NCBI RefSeq assembly: GCF_032884065.1
Contig: NC_088881.1
Span: forward strand, 8,092,582 to 8,156,581
Length of the DNA stretch: 64,000 nt
DNA from: Artemia franciscana
Lineage: Eukaryota > Arthropoda > Branchiopoda > Anostraca > Artemiidae
Direction: 5' to 3'
In this document: positions 1 through 11,041 of the stretch, in pieces
How the letters are laid out: each line of letters starts with the position of its first letter
Numbering within the stretch: position 1 is the stretch's first letter
The notes under the pieces: model-generated
What the model was told of the DNA's origin: nothing
Database searches by the model: none
The model's input: only the letters and a program-made list of their open reading frames with translations
Made by a program: the position numbers and the translations under genes

Positions 1-21
1 AAGCGCCACCCCAACAGCTAG
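1..21 (+). mobile_element. 3' terminus of a Helitron (body lies outside the window)
   Basis: The window opens inside the right arm of the GC-rich terminal hairpin and ends in CTAG at 18-21. The same end (hairpin arm, AG, CTAG) closes the complete Helitron at 53192-53226. Only the last 21 bp of this copy are visible. Confidence 0.8.
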
Positions 22-114
22 TCTATCTATATAAAAATAAGTTGTCTGTGGATGGATGGATGGATGTGTCAGGTGACGTCACCTGAAAAAACTGGATCAG
101 GTGACGTCAAAACT

Positions 115-1440
115 GAAAAAACTAAAAAAAGGCAAAAACTACAAAAAAAACTAAAAACTAATAAAAAAAATAAAAAAGCTAAAAAACTAAAAAAACTATA
201 AAGGTAAAAACCAATAAAAAACTAAAAAAAAAAACTGAAAAAACTAAAAAAAGGCAAAAACTACAAAAAAAACTAAAAACTAATAAAAAAAGTAAAAAAG
301 CTAAAAAACTAAAAAAACTAAAAAAAAACTAAAAAAAGGTAAAAAACTAAAAAAAATAAAAAATAAAAAAAAACTAAAAAAAAGGAAAAAACTGAAAAAT
401 AAGCTAAAATAAAGGTAAAAACCAATAAAAAACTAAAAAAAAAGGAAAAAACTAATAAATGACGACACTCAAAGAGAAAGCGACCAGGACAAAAGGAATG
501 TTCGATTAGCAATCAACAAAGCACAGGGACACAGGGAGTATAAATGACGACCAGGACATAAGTAAAAAAAAAAACTATCTATATATATAAAAATAAGTTG
601 TCAAACTAAAAAAAGGCAAAAACTACAAAAAAAACTAAAAACTAATAAAAAAGCTAAAAAACTAAAAAAACTAAAAAAAAGGCAAAAACTACAAAAAAAA
701 CTAAAAACTAATAAAAAAAAATAAAAAAGCTAAAAAACTAAAAAAACTAAAAAAACTAAAAAAAGGTAAAAAACTAAAAAAACTAAAAACTAAAAAAAAC
801 TAAAAAAAAGGAAAAAACTGAAAAATAAGCTAAAATAAAGGTAAAAACCAATAAAAAACTAAAAAAAAAACTGAAAAAACTAAAAAAAGGCAAAAACTAC
901 AAAAAAACTAAAAACTAATAAAAAAAGTAAAAAAGCTAAAAAACTAAAAAAACTAAAAAAACTAAAAAAACTAAAAAAAGGTAAAAAACTAAAAAAAATA
1001 AAAAATAAAAAAAAAAACTAAGAAAAAAGGAAAAAACTGAAAAATAAGCTAACATAAAGGTAAAAACCAATAAAAACTAAAAAGAAAAAAAGGAAAAAAC
1101 TAAAAAAAATTTTCATCTAAAAAACTAAAAAAAACTAAAAAAGGTAAAAACTAAAAGAACTAAAAAAGAAAAAAATAAATGACGACACTCAAAGAGAAAG
1201 CGACCAGGACAAAAGGAATGTTCGATTAGCAATCAACAAAGCACCGGGACATAGGGAGCATAAATGACGACCAGGACATAAGTAAAAAAAAAATTAACAA
1301 AACTAAAAAGAAGGTAAAAACTACAAAAAAACTAAAAAGAAAAAAAAACTAAAAACTAATAAAAAAACTAAAAAATCTAAAAATCTAAATAAACTAAAAA
1401 AGAAAAAAAAAGGAAAAAAATAAAGGAGAAAAACAAAACT
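115..1440 (+). repeat. A-rich expansion (variants of ACTAAAAA, GGTAAAAACC) inside the Helitron
   Basis: Over 1.3 kb is built from A-runs broken by CT, GGC, GGT or TA. It is organised as two long modules. The GACGACACTCAAAGAGAAAG block occurs at 461 and 1181 (720 bp apart), each followed by a degenerate piece of helicase motif and a CCAGGACATAAG tail. A second copy of the Helitron 5' terminus lies at about 577-602, so the 5' end and A-rich module were duplicated together. Open frames here on the minus strand are Phe/Leu-rich low-complexity artefacts. Confidence 0.8.
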
Positions 1441-1469
1441 AAAAAACGAATGTATATACAGACCGGTAC

Positions 1470-1598
1470 ACCGGGATACAAATGACGACCGGGACACAGG
1501 GAATATAAATGACGACCGGGACACAGGGACACAACTACAACGGGGACACCGGAGGAAACAGGGGGATGTAAATGACGACCGGGACACCGGGACAGGGA
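1470..1598 (+). repeat. Short-period minisatellite based on GACGACCGGGACAC
   Basis: Imperfect repeats of a roughly 14-30 bp unit (AAATGACGACCGGGACAC plus variants) lead directly into the helicase fragment. The same motif family sits in the Helitron at 51080-51225, so it travels with this Helitron family. Confidence 0.7.
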
Positions 1599-1797
1599 AT
1601 GGTCGATTAGCAATCACCATCAACAAAGCTCAAGGGCAATCATTAGAATCATGAGGTATAGATCTGAATACAGATTGTTTTCCCATGGACCATTATATGT
1701 TGCATGTTCAAGAGTCGGTAAACCTGACAATCTATTTATATGCAAAGACAATGGGACAGCAAAGAATGTTGTATATTCGCAAGTTTTACGTAGTTAA
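1599..1797 (+). pseudogene. Helitron helicase C-terminal fragment
   Basis: Translation gives NGRLAITINKAQGQSLES, a stop, then GIDLNTDCF. After a one-base frame change it continues SHGPLYVACSRVGKPDNLF and ends KNVVYSQVLRS. This is the conserved last part of Pif1-like Helitron helicases (the TINKAQGQS and LYVACSRV motifs). One internal stop and one frameshift mark it as dead. It lies just upstream of the lost 3' end, where the family keeps its helicase C-terminus. Confidence 0.8.
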
Positions 1798-1911
1798 AAC
1801 CATATATATATATATATCTATCTATATTCACAGGTGGGACATAGGGACACAACTACAATGGCGCGTAACTATTATGGCGCGTAACGACTTACGCGCGCGG
1901 GGGGGCGCGTA

Positions 1912-2246
1912 TCTCAAGATGGTTTTCCCTGCTTGGGGATGCACTGCGACTAACTAGAGATGATGTCTTGACAGACAATCTCAAGATGGTTTTCCCTGCT
2001 TGGGGATGCACTGCGACTAACTAGAGATGATGTCTTGACAGACAATCTCAAGATGCTATTCCCTGCTTGGGGATGCGCAGTAACTAACTAGAGATGATGT
2101 CCTGACAGACAATCTCAAGATGGTTTTCCCTGCCTGGGGATGCGCTGCGACTAACTAGAGATGATGTCCTGACAGACAATCTCAAGATGGTTTTCCCTGC
2201 TTGGGGATGCGCTGCGACTAAATAGAGATGATGTCTTGACAGACAA
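1912..2246 (+). repeat. Tandem array, 5 copies of a 67-bp unit
   Basis: The unit begins TCTCAAGATGGTTTTCCCTG. Copies start at 1912, 1979, 2046, 2113 and 2180, an exact 67-bp period with a few substitutions per copy. It replaces the expected 3' end of the preceding Helitron. No open reading frame runs through it. Confidence 0.9.
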
Positions 2247-2939
2247 TCTATGTGCCCAACGTATCCTCGTCAATTATTTGTATTCCGTTTGTATTGACAT
2301 GTCTCCAAAATACAAGCAGGTTCACATGGAAAAATCTAACCTTTCTCCAAATCACTAGAGGGCAAAATCGTATCCATGGGGGATAATATCGGGTTTGAAC
2401 CCCCCCCCCCCCAAAAAAAAAATGTCCTTATTTAAAAAATAACAACTTCCCACACAAAGATTATTTGTTGCGTTTCGTAGTTTTTTGTACCCCCCCCCCC
2501 CCTTCCCCCAACAAAAATTTGGGATATGGCCTTTTTAGAAAAAGAGAGGAAGACAGATAAATGGACAGACTGGAGGACACTTGATTATATGTAATAGGTT
2601 AGCCGACATAGCATTGCACTGGACTTTTTTCTTTTTTAGAAGTTCAGCCTTTTCGGTCAATTGTTCCACTTTTCCTGCAACTCGTACGAGAATATTTGTA
2701 AATTCTTAAGACGAAATTGAGTAGAATACTTTATTATACTATAATAAACAGAGAGAGAGAATTATTCCAAAAAATAAATGTACTATATTTTTAATACAAC
2801 TTTATAACCCAGGTACACTAAATCACACATGTTTCTAGTGTATACACAGCATTCCCTAAACAGCACGTAAGTTAGTCATATAATAATCTACACTTAGAAA
2901 AAAGATACAAAAATTAAATTAAACAAATGCGAAAAAAAG
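2247..2939. other. Stretch without a gene
   Basis: Holds C-runs at about 2400-2412 and 2490-2503, a short motif (GGGTTTGAACCCC, then a run ending GTACCCCC) resembling 56290-56400, and otherwise AT-rich sequence. No coding signal seen. Confidence 0.5.
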
Positions 2940-3250
2940 TATTAAGGGACAGAACGAAACAAAAACTGTTAATGCTTGTTAAACATCGATTCTCGAAATT
3001 TTCACCGTTTAAAAAATTTGTTTTCGAACAGAAAATTGTTTTCGAAAATAAAGGACAGAGCGAAACAAAAACTGCTAATGAAAATTGTTTCCGAAAATTA
3101 AGGGACAGAGCGAAACAAAAACTGCCAATGCTTACTGTCAAACATCGATTCTCGAACTTTCCGCTGTTTAAACAAATTTGTTTTCGAACAAAAAATTCGG
3201 GAGTAAAAAGCCTCGGTTTCCGAACAGTATTTCGATTCTCGGGCGCAAGT
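2940..3250. repeat. Diverged tandem duplication
   Basis: The block GGACAGARCGAAACAAAAAC followed by CATCGATTCTCGAA and a TTTGTTTTCGAACA motif occurs at about 2947-3045 and again at about 3104-3200. A short partial copy lies at about 3053-3100. Long frames on both strands follow the repeat and lack any recognisable domain. Confidence 0.6.
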
Positions 3251-6200
3251 GACGCTTGGTTTTGAGAAGCAAATATTCTAAAGCTGATCACTATGTTGTA
3301 AACATTCGTCCGTTGCTCTTTGCATTTTTTTTTATTACATTTAACATTAATTTTCTTCCCATCCGCCTTTAAAAATATCATTCATTTCTCGAACAATTCT
3401 GTTGTGGAACAACCTTTCACAGCGAATTGTGGTAGAGAGCTTAAGTGTCGGGGAGCTTAGTGTATTTATTTATTATGTATATTACTATATGTATTATATT
3501 ACTTATATGCATATTACTTATATGTATCTACTAAGAGCTTAAGAGTATTTACTTATATCATTACTTGCTTATTATATATATGCTTTATTATACTCATAAC
3601 AGTAAGGATAAAGGTTTTTTTTTATCATCCAATATTTGCCAACAGTTCAGTTAGGTTGAAAAACACAACGACAAAACCTTCGTAGTTGAAAATGGAGAGT
3701 AAAGAGTCAAAGAAGAAGGTAAGATATGATACATTTAAATTAATTATGTTTTAGTTACCATAATTAATTATTATAGATTCAATGGTTTACTGTTAATAAT
3801 ATTTTTCGCACTTTCACAAGCGATAAATACTGAATGTGCTCATTCATTTATCCAATAATAAATTATGGAATCCCGGGATCCTTCAGAATATTTTTTTTAT
3901 AAAGCTAAAAAATGCAAAAAAAAAAATTTTTAATCCCTTCCGAAAAAGTTCCATTTTATAAGAATAAAGCTAAAATGCAAAAAAAAAAAAAAAAAACAAC
4001 GAAAAAACCTATGTAGCCTGCCTAATATTTATATAGAGTTAGGTTGGGCGTTATTTAATATTCTTTAGACAATTTAATAATTAAAAACTAATTAAAGCTA
4101 CCTGTCTATATTATAAATTTGACACCAATCCAAATATGTATTTTAATTTTCAGTAACAATTCAAAGTGTGAATTTTGTCGTCAAATCATCGCCTTTTATT
4201 AAAAACAAAAATAATTGCTTTTTAAGTACAACTTAGATATCTAGTAACGGTACTCGCATATATATATAAATAGTTCATTGTAGATAATTAGAAATGGTAT
4301 AACTTTAGAAAAGAAAAGAAAAGCTAGACTGTTTTTGTTTAATTTAGTTTGATTTAAGAATTTGACAACTTTGAATAAGAAGATAAATTAGAATAAAATC
4401 AGCTTCATTTAATTTATAGATCTGTTATATATTACATAATGTAGCATATATGTTACGACTCTAATTTTTGTTACATATAAATACATTTTACATTCAATTT
4501 ATTAATAGTATGAAGCTAAATTATGTATATTACATGTATATATTTATGTTTAATACTATTTAATTTATTAAAACTACAAAACTTTAGATAAGGAGAGGAA
4601 AGCTGAAAATTTCTAGTTATTCTAGTTTTCTTTTATTCTCTATTTATTCTAGTTATTTATTTTTTTCTAGTTATTATTTTTAGTTATTCTTTTTTATAAA
4701 AAAAAGCGCACTTCTAAGAATTATTCGCATAAAAAAAAACTTGAGTAAGGAAACGAAAACCAAAAAACGTTTAAAGTTCTTTTTCGTTTCTAATTTATAG
4801 ATTCTTTTTAAAATACGAAACAATGGCAACTGGAAAGTACTCCTCTAATTTACCAATTTTCTTAAATAGAAAATTGATGGAACTAAAAAGTTAATAAAAA
4901 TTGTTCATAAATTAATAAAAATTAATAGAACTAAAAAAAGGAAAGCTAGAACTGTTTCTAACTTAAATTATGAAGATATGACTGGTAGGGTATATAGAAA
5001 CAACGGGATTTAGGGTGTAAAACTCAGAAAATTTACAAGAAATAAAACCCTGGGTATAATGTTACACACAAAATTCGCATGACAAAATTAAGAATTGAAA
5101 TATGATTATAACACCCTTGCATGATATATAAAAAAAAAACACATTATGAATAGGATACCGTAAAAGCAAAGAACTAATCAAAACATAAAATTAATTAGTT
5201 TAAAATCTGAAAAGACAAAGATATAAAAATTAGAATGGACGGGGAGTAAGAAACTAAAGCCTTTACGTATAATAGTGCAGTTTACAAACAAAACAAAGAT
5301 TCTATAAAAGAAAATATGGCGGTCCGCCAGTTTTTAGCCTGCACAAAATGCACTCCTGGTTGTAAAGAGTTCATTCTCTTCTGCACCCTCTAAAACCCTG
5401 TGTGGTTTCCCACAAGGTAATGCAGTGATTATATAACTAGCAAGAGATCCTATTGGACCAGGGGTAGCAATTCACAAAAATGTTGAGGCACTTGTTTTAA
5501 AACCAAAAAGGTATCTTTCAAAATCCAGGTATGCCCCCCTTCCCCCACCAAATAAATATTTTTCAAAATTTAGGGTGTGTATTTTATATTTCAAGATATA
5601 AAAACCGCATTTTTCATAATTGTTCTTCAGTTTTTCCTTGAGAAGGCCACTCCTTACAAGCTGTAAAAACCTTGAATTTTTCTGGGATAGGGGTGCCCAA
5701 AGGTTCCTCTGTGAATACAAGCTTAGACTATATTACCTGCTTTTAAACGTCTATATTTATTTTACAGGGCTCCATAGTCAAAATGTATCTTCACTGCAGA
5801 AGAGTTTATTTGATTTTTTTTTACTATATTCTATGATCACGGTTCCCAGAGAGGGATCTCAGGGAGGGGAGCTGCGCAGCAACCCTCCCCTGTGTGTCCG
5901 TATAGAACCAACTCAGCTGTAACTGATCGATCTTTTTGTAGTGTCCAATCTCTTTCGAAATGAATTGGTTATAATATATAAAACTCCACACAAAACTGTT
6001 CTTGGATACAGGCGGTATACTACTGAGATGGGTCCTTAGTAGTTGTACAATATGTTGAATGAATATAGAATATTGACTTTTGAATATTGACTAAACTCTT
6101 ATCCTAGTCACACACCCTGGTGCAAATGAAAGGGAACACTAGAGCTCTCTCTCATTGGATCGCCCATTGGCATTCTAGTCAACTTTCCTTGTTAATAGTT

Positions 6201-6690
6201 TCCAATGTACGAATAATGTCAATTCCCATTGTTATATCCCTAGGATATCCTGTTATATCCTTCTATGTAAAAATTTGGGGATACAAAAATGGAATCTATC
6301 CTGACATGAAAAACTCTTTTAATGGCATGAAAAGTCCTATGACATGAAAAGAAGATGACGGAAGAGGACTTTTCAACCAAAACATCTTTTATAGAATCTT
6401 TGTCATAACTAATATTAAAACTTTTAAATGTAGTAATTTTTTCACAAGTTGCGTCACATCTATCTACCTGGGAAAAAATACGCCGTTTCTTTACTAAAAT
6501 ACTTCGATACTTATAAACTCAATATTCCAGTCTTTCATGTACATTTGATATGCGAACCAACTTGTAGTCGCTAGTGTGAACAAACCATGAATCAGTCCAA
6601 TCTAAATTTTTTATAGTGACGAATTTAGAGTTAATTGATCCACAGGTGTGACTATATTCTGGTTCACGCATAAAATAGAGGAAAATAATT
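3251..6690. other. AT-rich stretch, no gene recognised
   Basis: Low-complexity AT-rich sequence. The only gene-like spot is an ATG with nine codons followed by a good GTAAGA donor at 3692-3725. A sequence resembling 15880-16040 (TTTCAAAATCTAGG-type with G/C runs) lies at 5510-5575. Nothing else can be supported. Confidence 0.5.
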
Positions 6691-6699
6691 ACATCAATG

Positions 6700-7005
6700 G
6701 TACAGTACCTGAGCTTCTTAAGCAATGTAAGGGAGGGATTGCCGAAGGACGTCCAAATTGCCGAAGGATAGGATATCCCTAAGGAAAGTATTGCCGAAAG
6801 ATAACCTAACTGTCTAACGAAAATCTCAAAATTTCCAAAGGAAATAATATCTTTTCCAGAGGAAAGGATAAAATTGTCAAAGAACAATTTAAAATTGCCA
6901 AAGGAAAGGATATCAAAGTTGCCGATGGAAAGAACAAACTACCGAAATGAAAGGATGGCCGAAAACTCTCCTAATTGTCGAAGGAAAGGACTCTCAATAT
7001 CAACA
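6700..7005. repeat. Interspersed repeat rich in GCCGAAGGAAAGGA motifs, copy 1
   Basis: Begins CCTGAGCTTCTTAAGCAATG and runs on with loosely repeated 15-25 bp units (variants of ATTGCCGAAGGAAAGGATA). A second copy with the same start lies at 20808-21000, which shows it is an interspersed repeat and not unique sequence. Confidence 0.7.
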
Positions 7006-7960
7006 ACCTTTTTGTAATTCTAAACAGTTATCTTAAGGCTATTCAGGACATTACCATTGATATAAACTTAACAAATTAAGGATAGATAATTCAACTTATG
7101 CAAAATATGAATAAAACTGAAAATACACAAGATTCAGAATACAAAAATATGTAGTATTGACAAAATACAAATAAATAAATAAAACGACTAAATAAAACCA
7201 CTGGGATTAAAAAAAAGGACTAATGAGAATACTTCATTTAGGATACTATTTAAACATTTTCTTTCAGTGGCATCTCTACAGCAATAAAAGAAGGATACAA
7301 AAATAAAATGCAGAGTGACGTCAAATCCATGACGTTTCGCATAAAAGGGCTCAAGTCCACTTTTCCTATTTTTCCAAGAGAGCAAATTGAAAATGAAAAC
7401 GCACAATGAAAGAATCTTTCTCACAAATCAGAATTTAAGAAACTTGAAACTTTCAAGATGGATTCCTATTTAACTTTTCTTTGGAATTCGCTGAAAATAT
7501 CAGAAGTGCTTAATTGTTCATTAATTAGAAGATAAATAACTTTGCCCTTTTAGAATACTTCATAACTCGTTTAGAATTAAAGAGAAGCTCATTTTGAATA
7601 GACCAATCAATGGATCTCTTCGAGCAATTTCAAACCAAACACTTAACTAATTTTCGGGAAAAAAAATGGACTTGGGCCCTTTTTGCAAAAAGCCACGGAA
7701 ATTAACTAGTGGAAATATAACAGATAATATGCAAAAAACTCTTTCTAAAAGGAACTTAGCAAGGACCACTATACTAGCATAAACACTAAGTAAGAGGGCT
7801 TTTAATTTGCCCCTCCCCCCACAAAACATATATATATCTTTTATTTCCCCTATAGTTTGCCTATAATGGATTTATTTCAAAGTAGCCCCTCCCAAAATGA
7901 ATTTCTATATATTTGCCTTTCACTTACTGTAGTCAGTGCAATGATTACACACTAACAAAG
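7006..7960. other. AT-rich stretch, no gene recognised
   Basis: No domain-bearing frame, repeat or RNA gene seen on either strand. Confidence 0.4.
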
Positions 7961-7971
7961 CTTAAGGCTTT

Positions 7972-8412
7972 ATGTTAAGTTCTGCTTCTTTGTTTTCGGA
8001 TCCATTTCTTGCTAGGTCCGATTTTCACACGTATGATACCCCACAAAGGGATGTTCTTCATGCTCCTCATAATACCCGAGCAAAATATTTTCTTATTTAT
8101 AAGAGGCTTAAAGCTTGGAATAATTTACAAATACACAATTTAAATTATATAAACAATTTAGAAATAAACAACAACTCTATTAATTTGGCCCATTTTAAGA
8201 AAAACAAATATTCATTTTATTCAAATCATGAGTTTTGTTGGGTTTCTTGGAGACTTATTAGTTGTTCTTTTTATGATAAAAAGAGCTCCTCTTTAAGGAG
8301 CCATTTCTCGTTCTCTCTTTTTTTTATTATGCTAATTAAGTGCCCAATGTCCCAGGGCAAGCGCTCCTTGCCCCATGGACAATCTCTGCTTTTCACGTGG
8401 TTTATTAATTAA
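7972..8412 (+). pseudogene. Possible LINE reverse-transcriptase C-terminal tail and 3' region
   Basis: A 146-codon frame. Residues 25-75 run TYDTPQRDV, then NTRAKYFLIYKRLKAWNNL, then INLAHFKKN. This follows the layout of the extreme C-terminus of many non-LTR reverse transcriptases (Y/F-x-x-R...WN-x-L-P...FK). The rest of the frame has no recognisable domain. No upstream RT palm is present, so at best it is a 5'-truncated insertion. It could be chance. Confidence 0.35.
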
Positions 8413-8955
8413 GTTATGTTTGATTTAAACAAAGGATTCCACAACAATAACGGCAACTTAGAATTTTAAGTTATATAAGTTTATGTACGGTTATGCAAAA
8501 AAATTAACATAGCAGTAACGAAATCGAATTTCTGTGTAAGCAATTGATAAATTTCGAAAGTAAATTTATAAAATTTTCCTATTTTCAAGCTTCATCAGGG
8601 CTTAAACCTCCAATTCCCTTTTTTTAATTTTTTAATAGTTTACTTATGATTGTGATCATATTTAACGATGAATATGATGCTTTTGTGGATTTTTACATCA
8701 GCCTAGTGTGAAAGGACTTGTTTAAGTCTGGACGGTTATACTTAGCGCAACGTAACCACTTTGCATTGAAAATTATGTATGTAGTGTGAAAGCCGCTTAA
8801 CTGTTTGTTGGTAATTTTATTACAGATTGAGGATTTATTTTCTTTTTCTCTTATGGAACAAGTTAGGGATAAAAAATTAAGAAAATAAACTTGCTTAACG
8901 AAATAAAAAGACTGAAAAGCGGCAAACCTTTAGTGAGACAGGGAACCTTGCATGA

Positions 8956-8958
<3 letters not shown>
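8413..8958. other. AT-rich stretch, no gene recognised
   Basis: No recognisable feature apart from leading into the long A-run. If the A-run is a retrotransposon tail, part of this stretch is the retroposed body. Confidence 0.35.

Positions 8959-9018
<60 letters not shown>
8959..9018 (+). repeat. Poly(A) tract of about 60 A
   Basis: An uninterrupted A-run follows CCTTGCATGAC. Its length suggests the 3' tail of a retroposed sequence on the plus strand, but no source body was identified. Confidence 0.7.
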
Positions 9019-9022
<4 letters not shown>

Positions 9023-9394
9023 AATAAATACAGTAATGATTATTTTTTCTTTTTTGCAAGGTTCATTACCTTATTAAAAGTTTTGCCCGTTCTATAATTA
9101 TTTCATTTCCGTAGAAAACAATTTCTTTTCCTAACAAAAGCCCTAATATTTTGACTCACTTTTATCAAAAAAAGTCAACAAAGTTTTGGTAACACCCTAC
9201 CCGACACATGCAAAAAGATGACAAGTGAAATAATAAATCTTAAACACAAAAACTTCAAAAATATAGACAAATGCACAAATGAAATCAAAGAACTACAAAA
9301 AAAAGAGAAAAATATTGGGAGCAACGAAGAGTAAGAAATAAAGCTCATACAATTAAACAGGCCCCCAACCATTTTTCCACGTCCACAGCCCATT

Positions 9395-10082
9395 GAGACA
9401 TAAGTCACGCGACCTTTTTATTATTTTTAATCTAATTTTACTTAAGACAAGTTTATGAGACATGACTATATTAGTACTATAGTACTATATTAGTACTATA
9501 TCAAATACTATATTAGGTAACTGAATAGAAATCAAGCTAACCACATAAATATTTTCTTGAATCTCCCGGGCGCATGTACGTTGGTTTGGTCGGTATGCGT
9601 TGGTTGCTAAATAAGGACAAATTAAAATAAAAACAGAGAGGAGGTGCCTATTCTACTCAAACTCTTGAAAATGATTAATTGTTGAGTTAAAAACTTTAGA
9701 GAATTATTCAATTCCATAAGTGTGAATAAAAAATACAGAAAAAAAATGAATACTAGAGAATTAAAACTAAACAAAATGCTAAGTGTTAAGAATCGATGAG
9801 GATTAGCCTACTCCCCCATATTTCGCCCAGATGTAAAAGTATATCAAAGTATATTCAAAAAGTAAATTCAAAACCAGAAGCCTTCCACCCTGAATATGAC
9901 CTTTCCTCCTCGTAGTTTCACTGGATCTTCTATGAAGCTTCATCTAAAACTCTGATAAAATTCACAATAGAATAAAAAAAGAACTCGGAATACAAAGCAT
10001 AAATTTAAGAAAAATGATAAGTAAGTTTTCCCACATAAAGAGTAGAAATCACAAGAGATCCCCAAGAAAAAGGGAAAAATCT
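9395..10082 (-). other. Probable menin 3' untranslated region
   Basis: The stretch follows the menin stop codon on the minus strand down to the only AATAAA hexamer seen here on that strand (9417-9422). It is AT-rich and carries no transposon that I recognise. The extent is inferred from the poly(A) signal. Confidence 0.45.
9417..9422 (-). terminator. Candidate menin poly(A) signal AATAAA
   Basis: The minus strand reads AATAAA here, about 660 nt after the stop codon. It is followed some 40 nt later by a G/T-rich stretch (GGGCTGTGGACGTGG, then TGGTTGGGGG), as expected of a downstream element. Confidence 0.5.
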
Positions 10083-10306
10083 TTAGGATTCCCGCTTAAG
10101 CCGCTTAGGACGAGAAACAGCAGAAGTGCCATCTGCAAATACCTCTCCAAATTTATGTTTCTTTCCCACTTGGGACTGCGCAGTCAAGAGAAGAGAAATG
10201 GCGTGCGTGTTCATTTTATCAGCCAACAGCAAATCCCTGAGGTCACTCATTTTCTGACTTCTGAATTCAACAGAATTATCTTCATTTTTAACTCCTTCAT
10301 CCCCAT
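10083..10306 (-). CDS. MEN1: Menin exon 6 (C-terminus and stop)
   Basis: Acceptor TTTTGTCTAG precedes 10306. Two bases (AT) complete the split Asp codon from exon 5. The exon encodes DGDEGVKNEDNSVEFRSQKM, then SDLRDLLLADKMNTHAISLL, then LTAQSQVGKKHKFGEVF and a terminal PKRLKRES before TAA at 10085-10083. The block FRSQKMSDLRDLLLADKMNTHAISLLLTAQSQV corresponds to the human C-terminal region around [20 protein letters not shown]. The basic PKRLKR tail fits a nuclear-localisation signal. The exon is shorter than the ORF-size cut-off normally used for scanning and is read here only from homology and splice phase. Confidence 0.93.
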
Positions 10307-10354
10307 CTAGACAAAAAAGAAATATAAAATTAGAAATAGCGGTAATTGTTTTCT

Positions 10355-10397
10355 TTCATGCTCATATTCATCACACTCATACTCATATCATACTCAT
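10355..10397. repeat. Simple repeat of TCATAC/TCATAT
   Basis: About 40 bp of imperfect CTCATA hexamers abuts the LINE fragment that begins at 10398. It may be the simple-repeat tail of that insertion on the minus strand. Confidence 0.6.
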
Positions 10398-10649
10398 GTT
10401 TTTACGGGTTGGCAATTCATTCCAGATGAGTCAATGTCAGCATTTGCTGACAATGTCACAATGTCACATTTGCACCAAACTGTGCTGTGTGTATTAAAAT
10501 CACCTGTTATGATCAGTCCTTCATTAGCAGGAATTTCTTTTGACAACTCATTAATAGTGCATACAATTTCAATGTTGTTGCCATTTGCATTGTATACATT
10601 TATAATGTTGATAGTTGATCCATCTTGTTGAAGTACCCTGCAGCCATTC
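10398..10649 (-). pseudogene. LINE endonuclease-domain fragment (3' half)
   Basis: On the minus strand it reads CRVLQQDGSTINIINVYNAN, then IEIVCTINELSKEIP and EGLIITGDFNTHSTVW. This is the apurinic-type endonuclease of non-LTR retrotransposons (the INVYN and GDFN-x-H motifs). It is cut at one end by the simple repeat and at the other by the MITE at 10650. The reading continues across the MITE (KGILKTREW at 11042 and above). Confidence 0.75.
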
Positions 10650-11033
10650 CAGAGGCGCCATTTGGGGGGTGGGGTCAGGGGTGGGCAAATGCCCACCCCA
10701 GATTTTTCCAGGGGGCCCAAGTTTCCACCACAAAGGGCCCTTTGCTTGCCGTAATAATCCATTATGTCCAACATAATCCATTCTGTCCAATTGATTTGAA
10801 ATTACTGCACGCCTATTAACCAAAGAGCGTAATTACTTGACGACCCTTGGGGTAATTACGCTAGTTGCTATTAATCATTGTAAACTTTGAAAGTAGGTAA
10901 GATACATAATAAAATTCTCGAGTTCTGTCAAATACCCGTTTCCTAGATGATTACGCGACACGAAGTGAATCGGGGGGGGGGGGCAAGATGGAGTTCATGC
11001 CCACCCCAAGATTTGGTCCAAATGGCGCCTCTG
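10650..11033. mobile_element. hAT-type MITE, 384 bp
   Basis: The terminal inverted repeats are perfect for 16 bp (CAGAGGCGCCATTTGG at the left, its complement at the right). The flanking 8-bp direct repeat AGCCATTC lies at 10642-10649 and 11034-11041. CAG-starting TIRs with an 8-bp target duplication are the hAT signature. There is no transposase. It interrupts the LINE endonuclease fragment. Confidence 0.9.
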
Positions 11034-11041
11034 AGCCATTC

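Larger units (their letters stand above)
22..1911 (+). mobile_element. Degenerate Helitron, 5' end intact, 3' end lost
   Basis: It starts at 22 with the same TCTAT...AAAAATAAGTTGTCTGTGG 5' terminus as the Helitron at 50501, abutting the previous copy's CTAG with no spacer. Most of the body is an A-rich expansion. Positions 1599-1797 keep a helicase C-terminal fragment. The subterminal GGCGCGTAACGACTTACGCG block at about 1876-1900 matches the other copy at about 53128-53150. The GC-rich hairpin and CTAG that should follow are missing, and a 67-bp tandem array begins there. Helitrons are rolling-circle DNA transposons encoding a Rep-helicase. This copy cannot encode one. Confidence 0.75.

Noticed and set aside
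318-1626. Phe/Leu-rich and CPGRHLY-repeat frames on the minus strand
   Set aside because: They come from the A-rich and GACGACCGGGACAC low-complexity sequence in the Helitron remnant.
2914-3381. 155-codon minus-strand and 112-codon plus-strand frames
   Set aside because: They overlap on opposite strands across a diverged tandem duplication. Residue content follows the repeat and no domain is seen.
7188-7424. Other short minus-strand frames in 5400-9400
   Set aside because: No homology, no splice context tied to menin, and AT-rich composition typical of chance frames.
9165-9332. Lys-rich open frame (TCKKMTSEIINLKHKNFKNI and on)
   Set aside because: It could mimic a coiled coil, but it is short, lacks a start or splice context, and lies in A-rich sequence.
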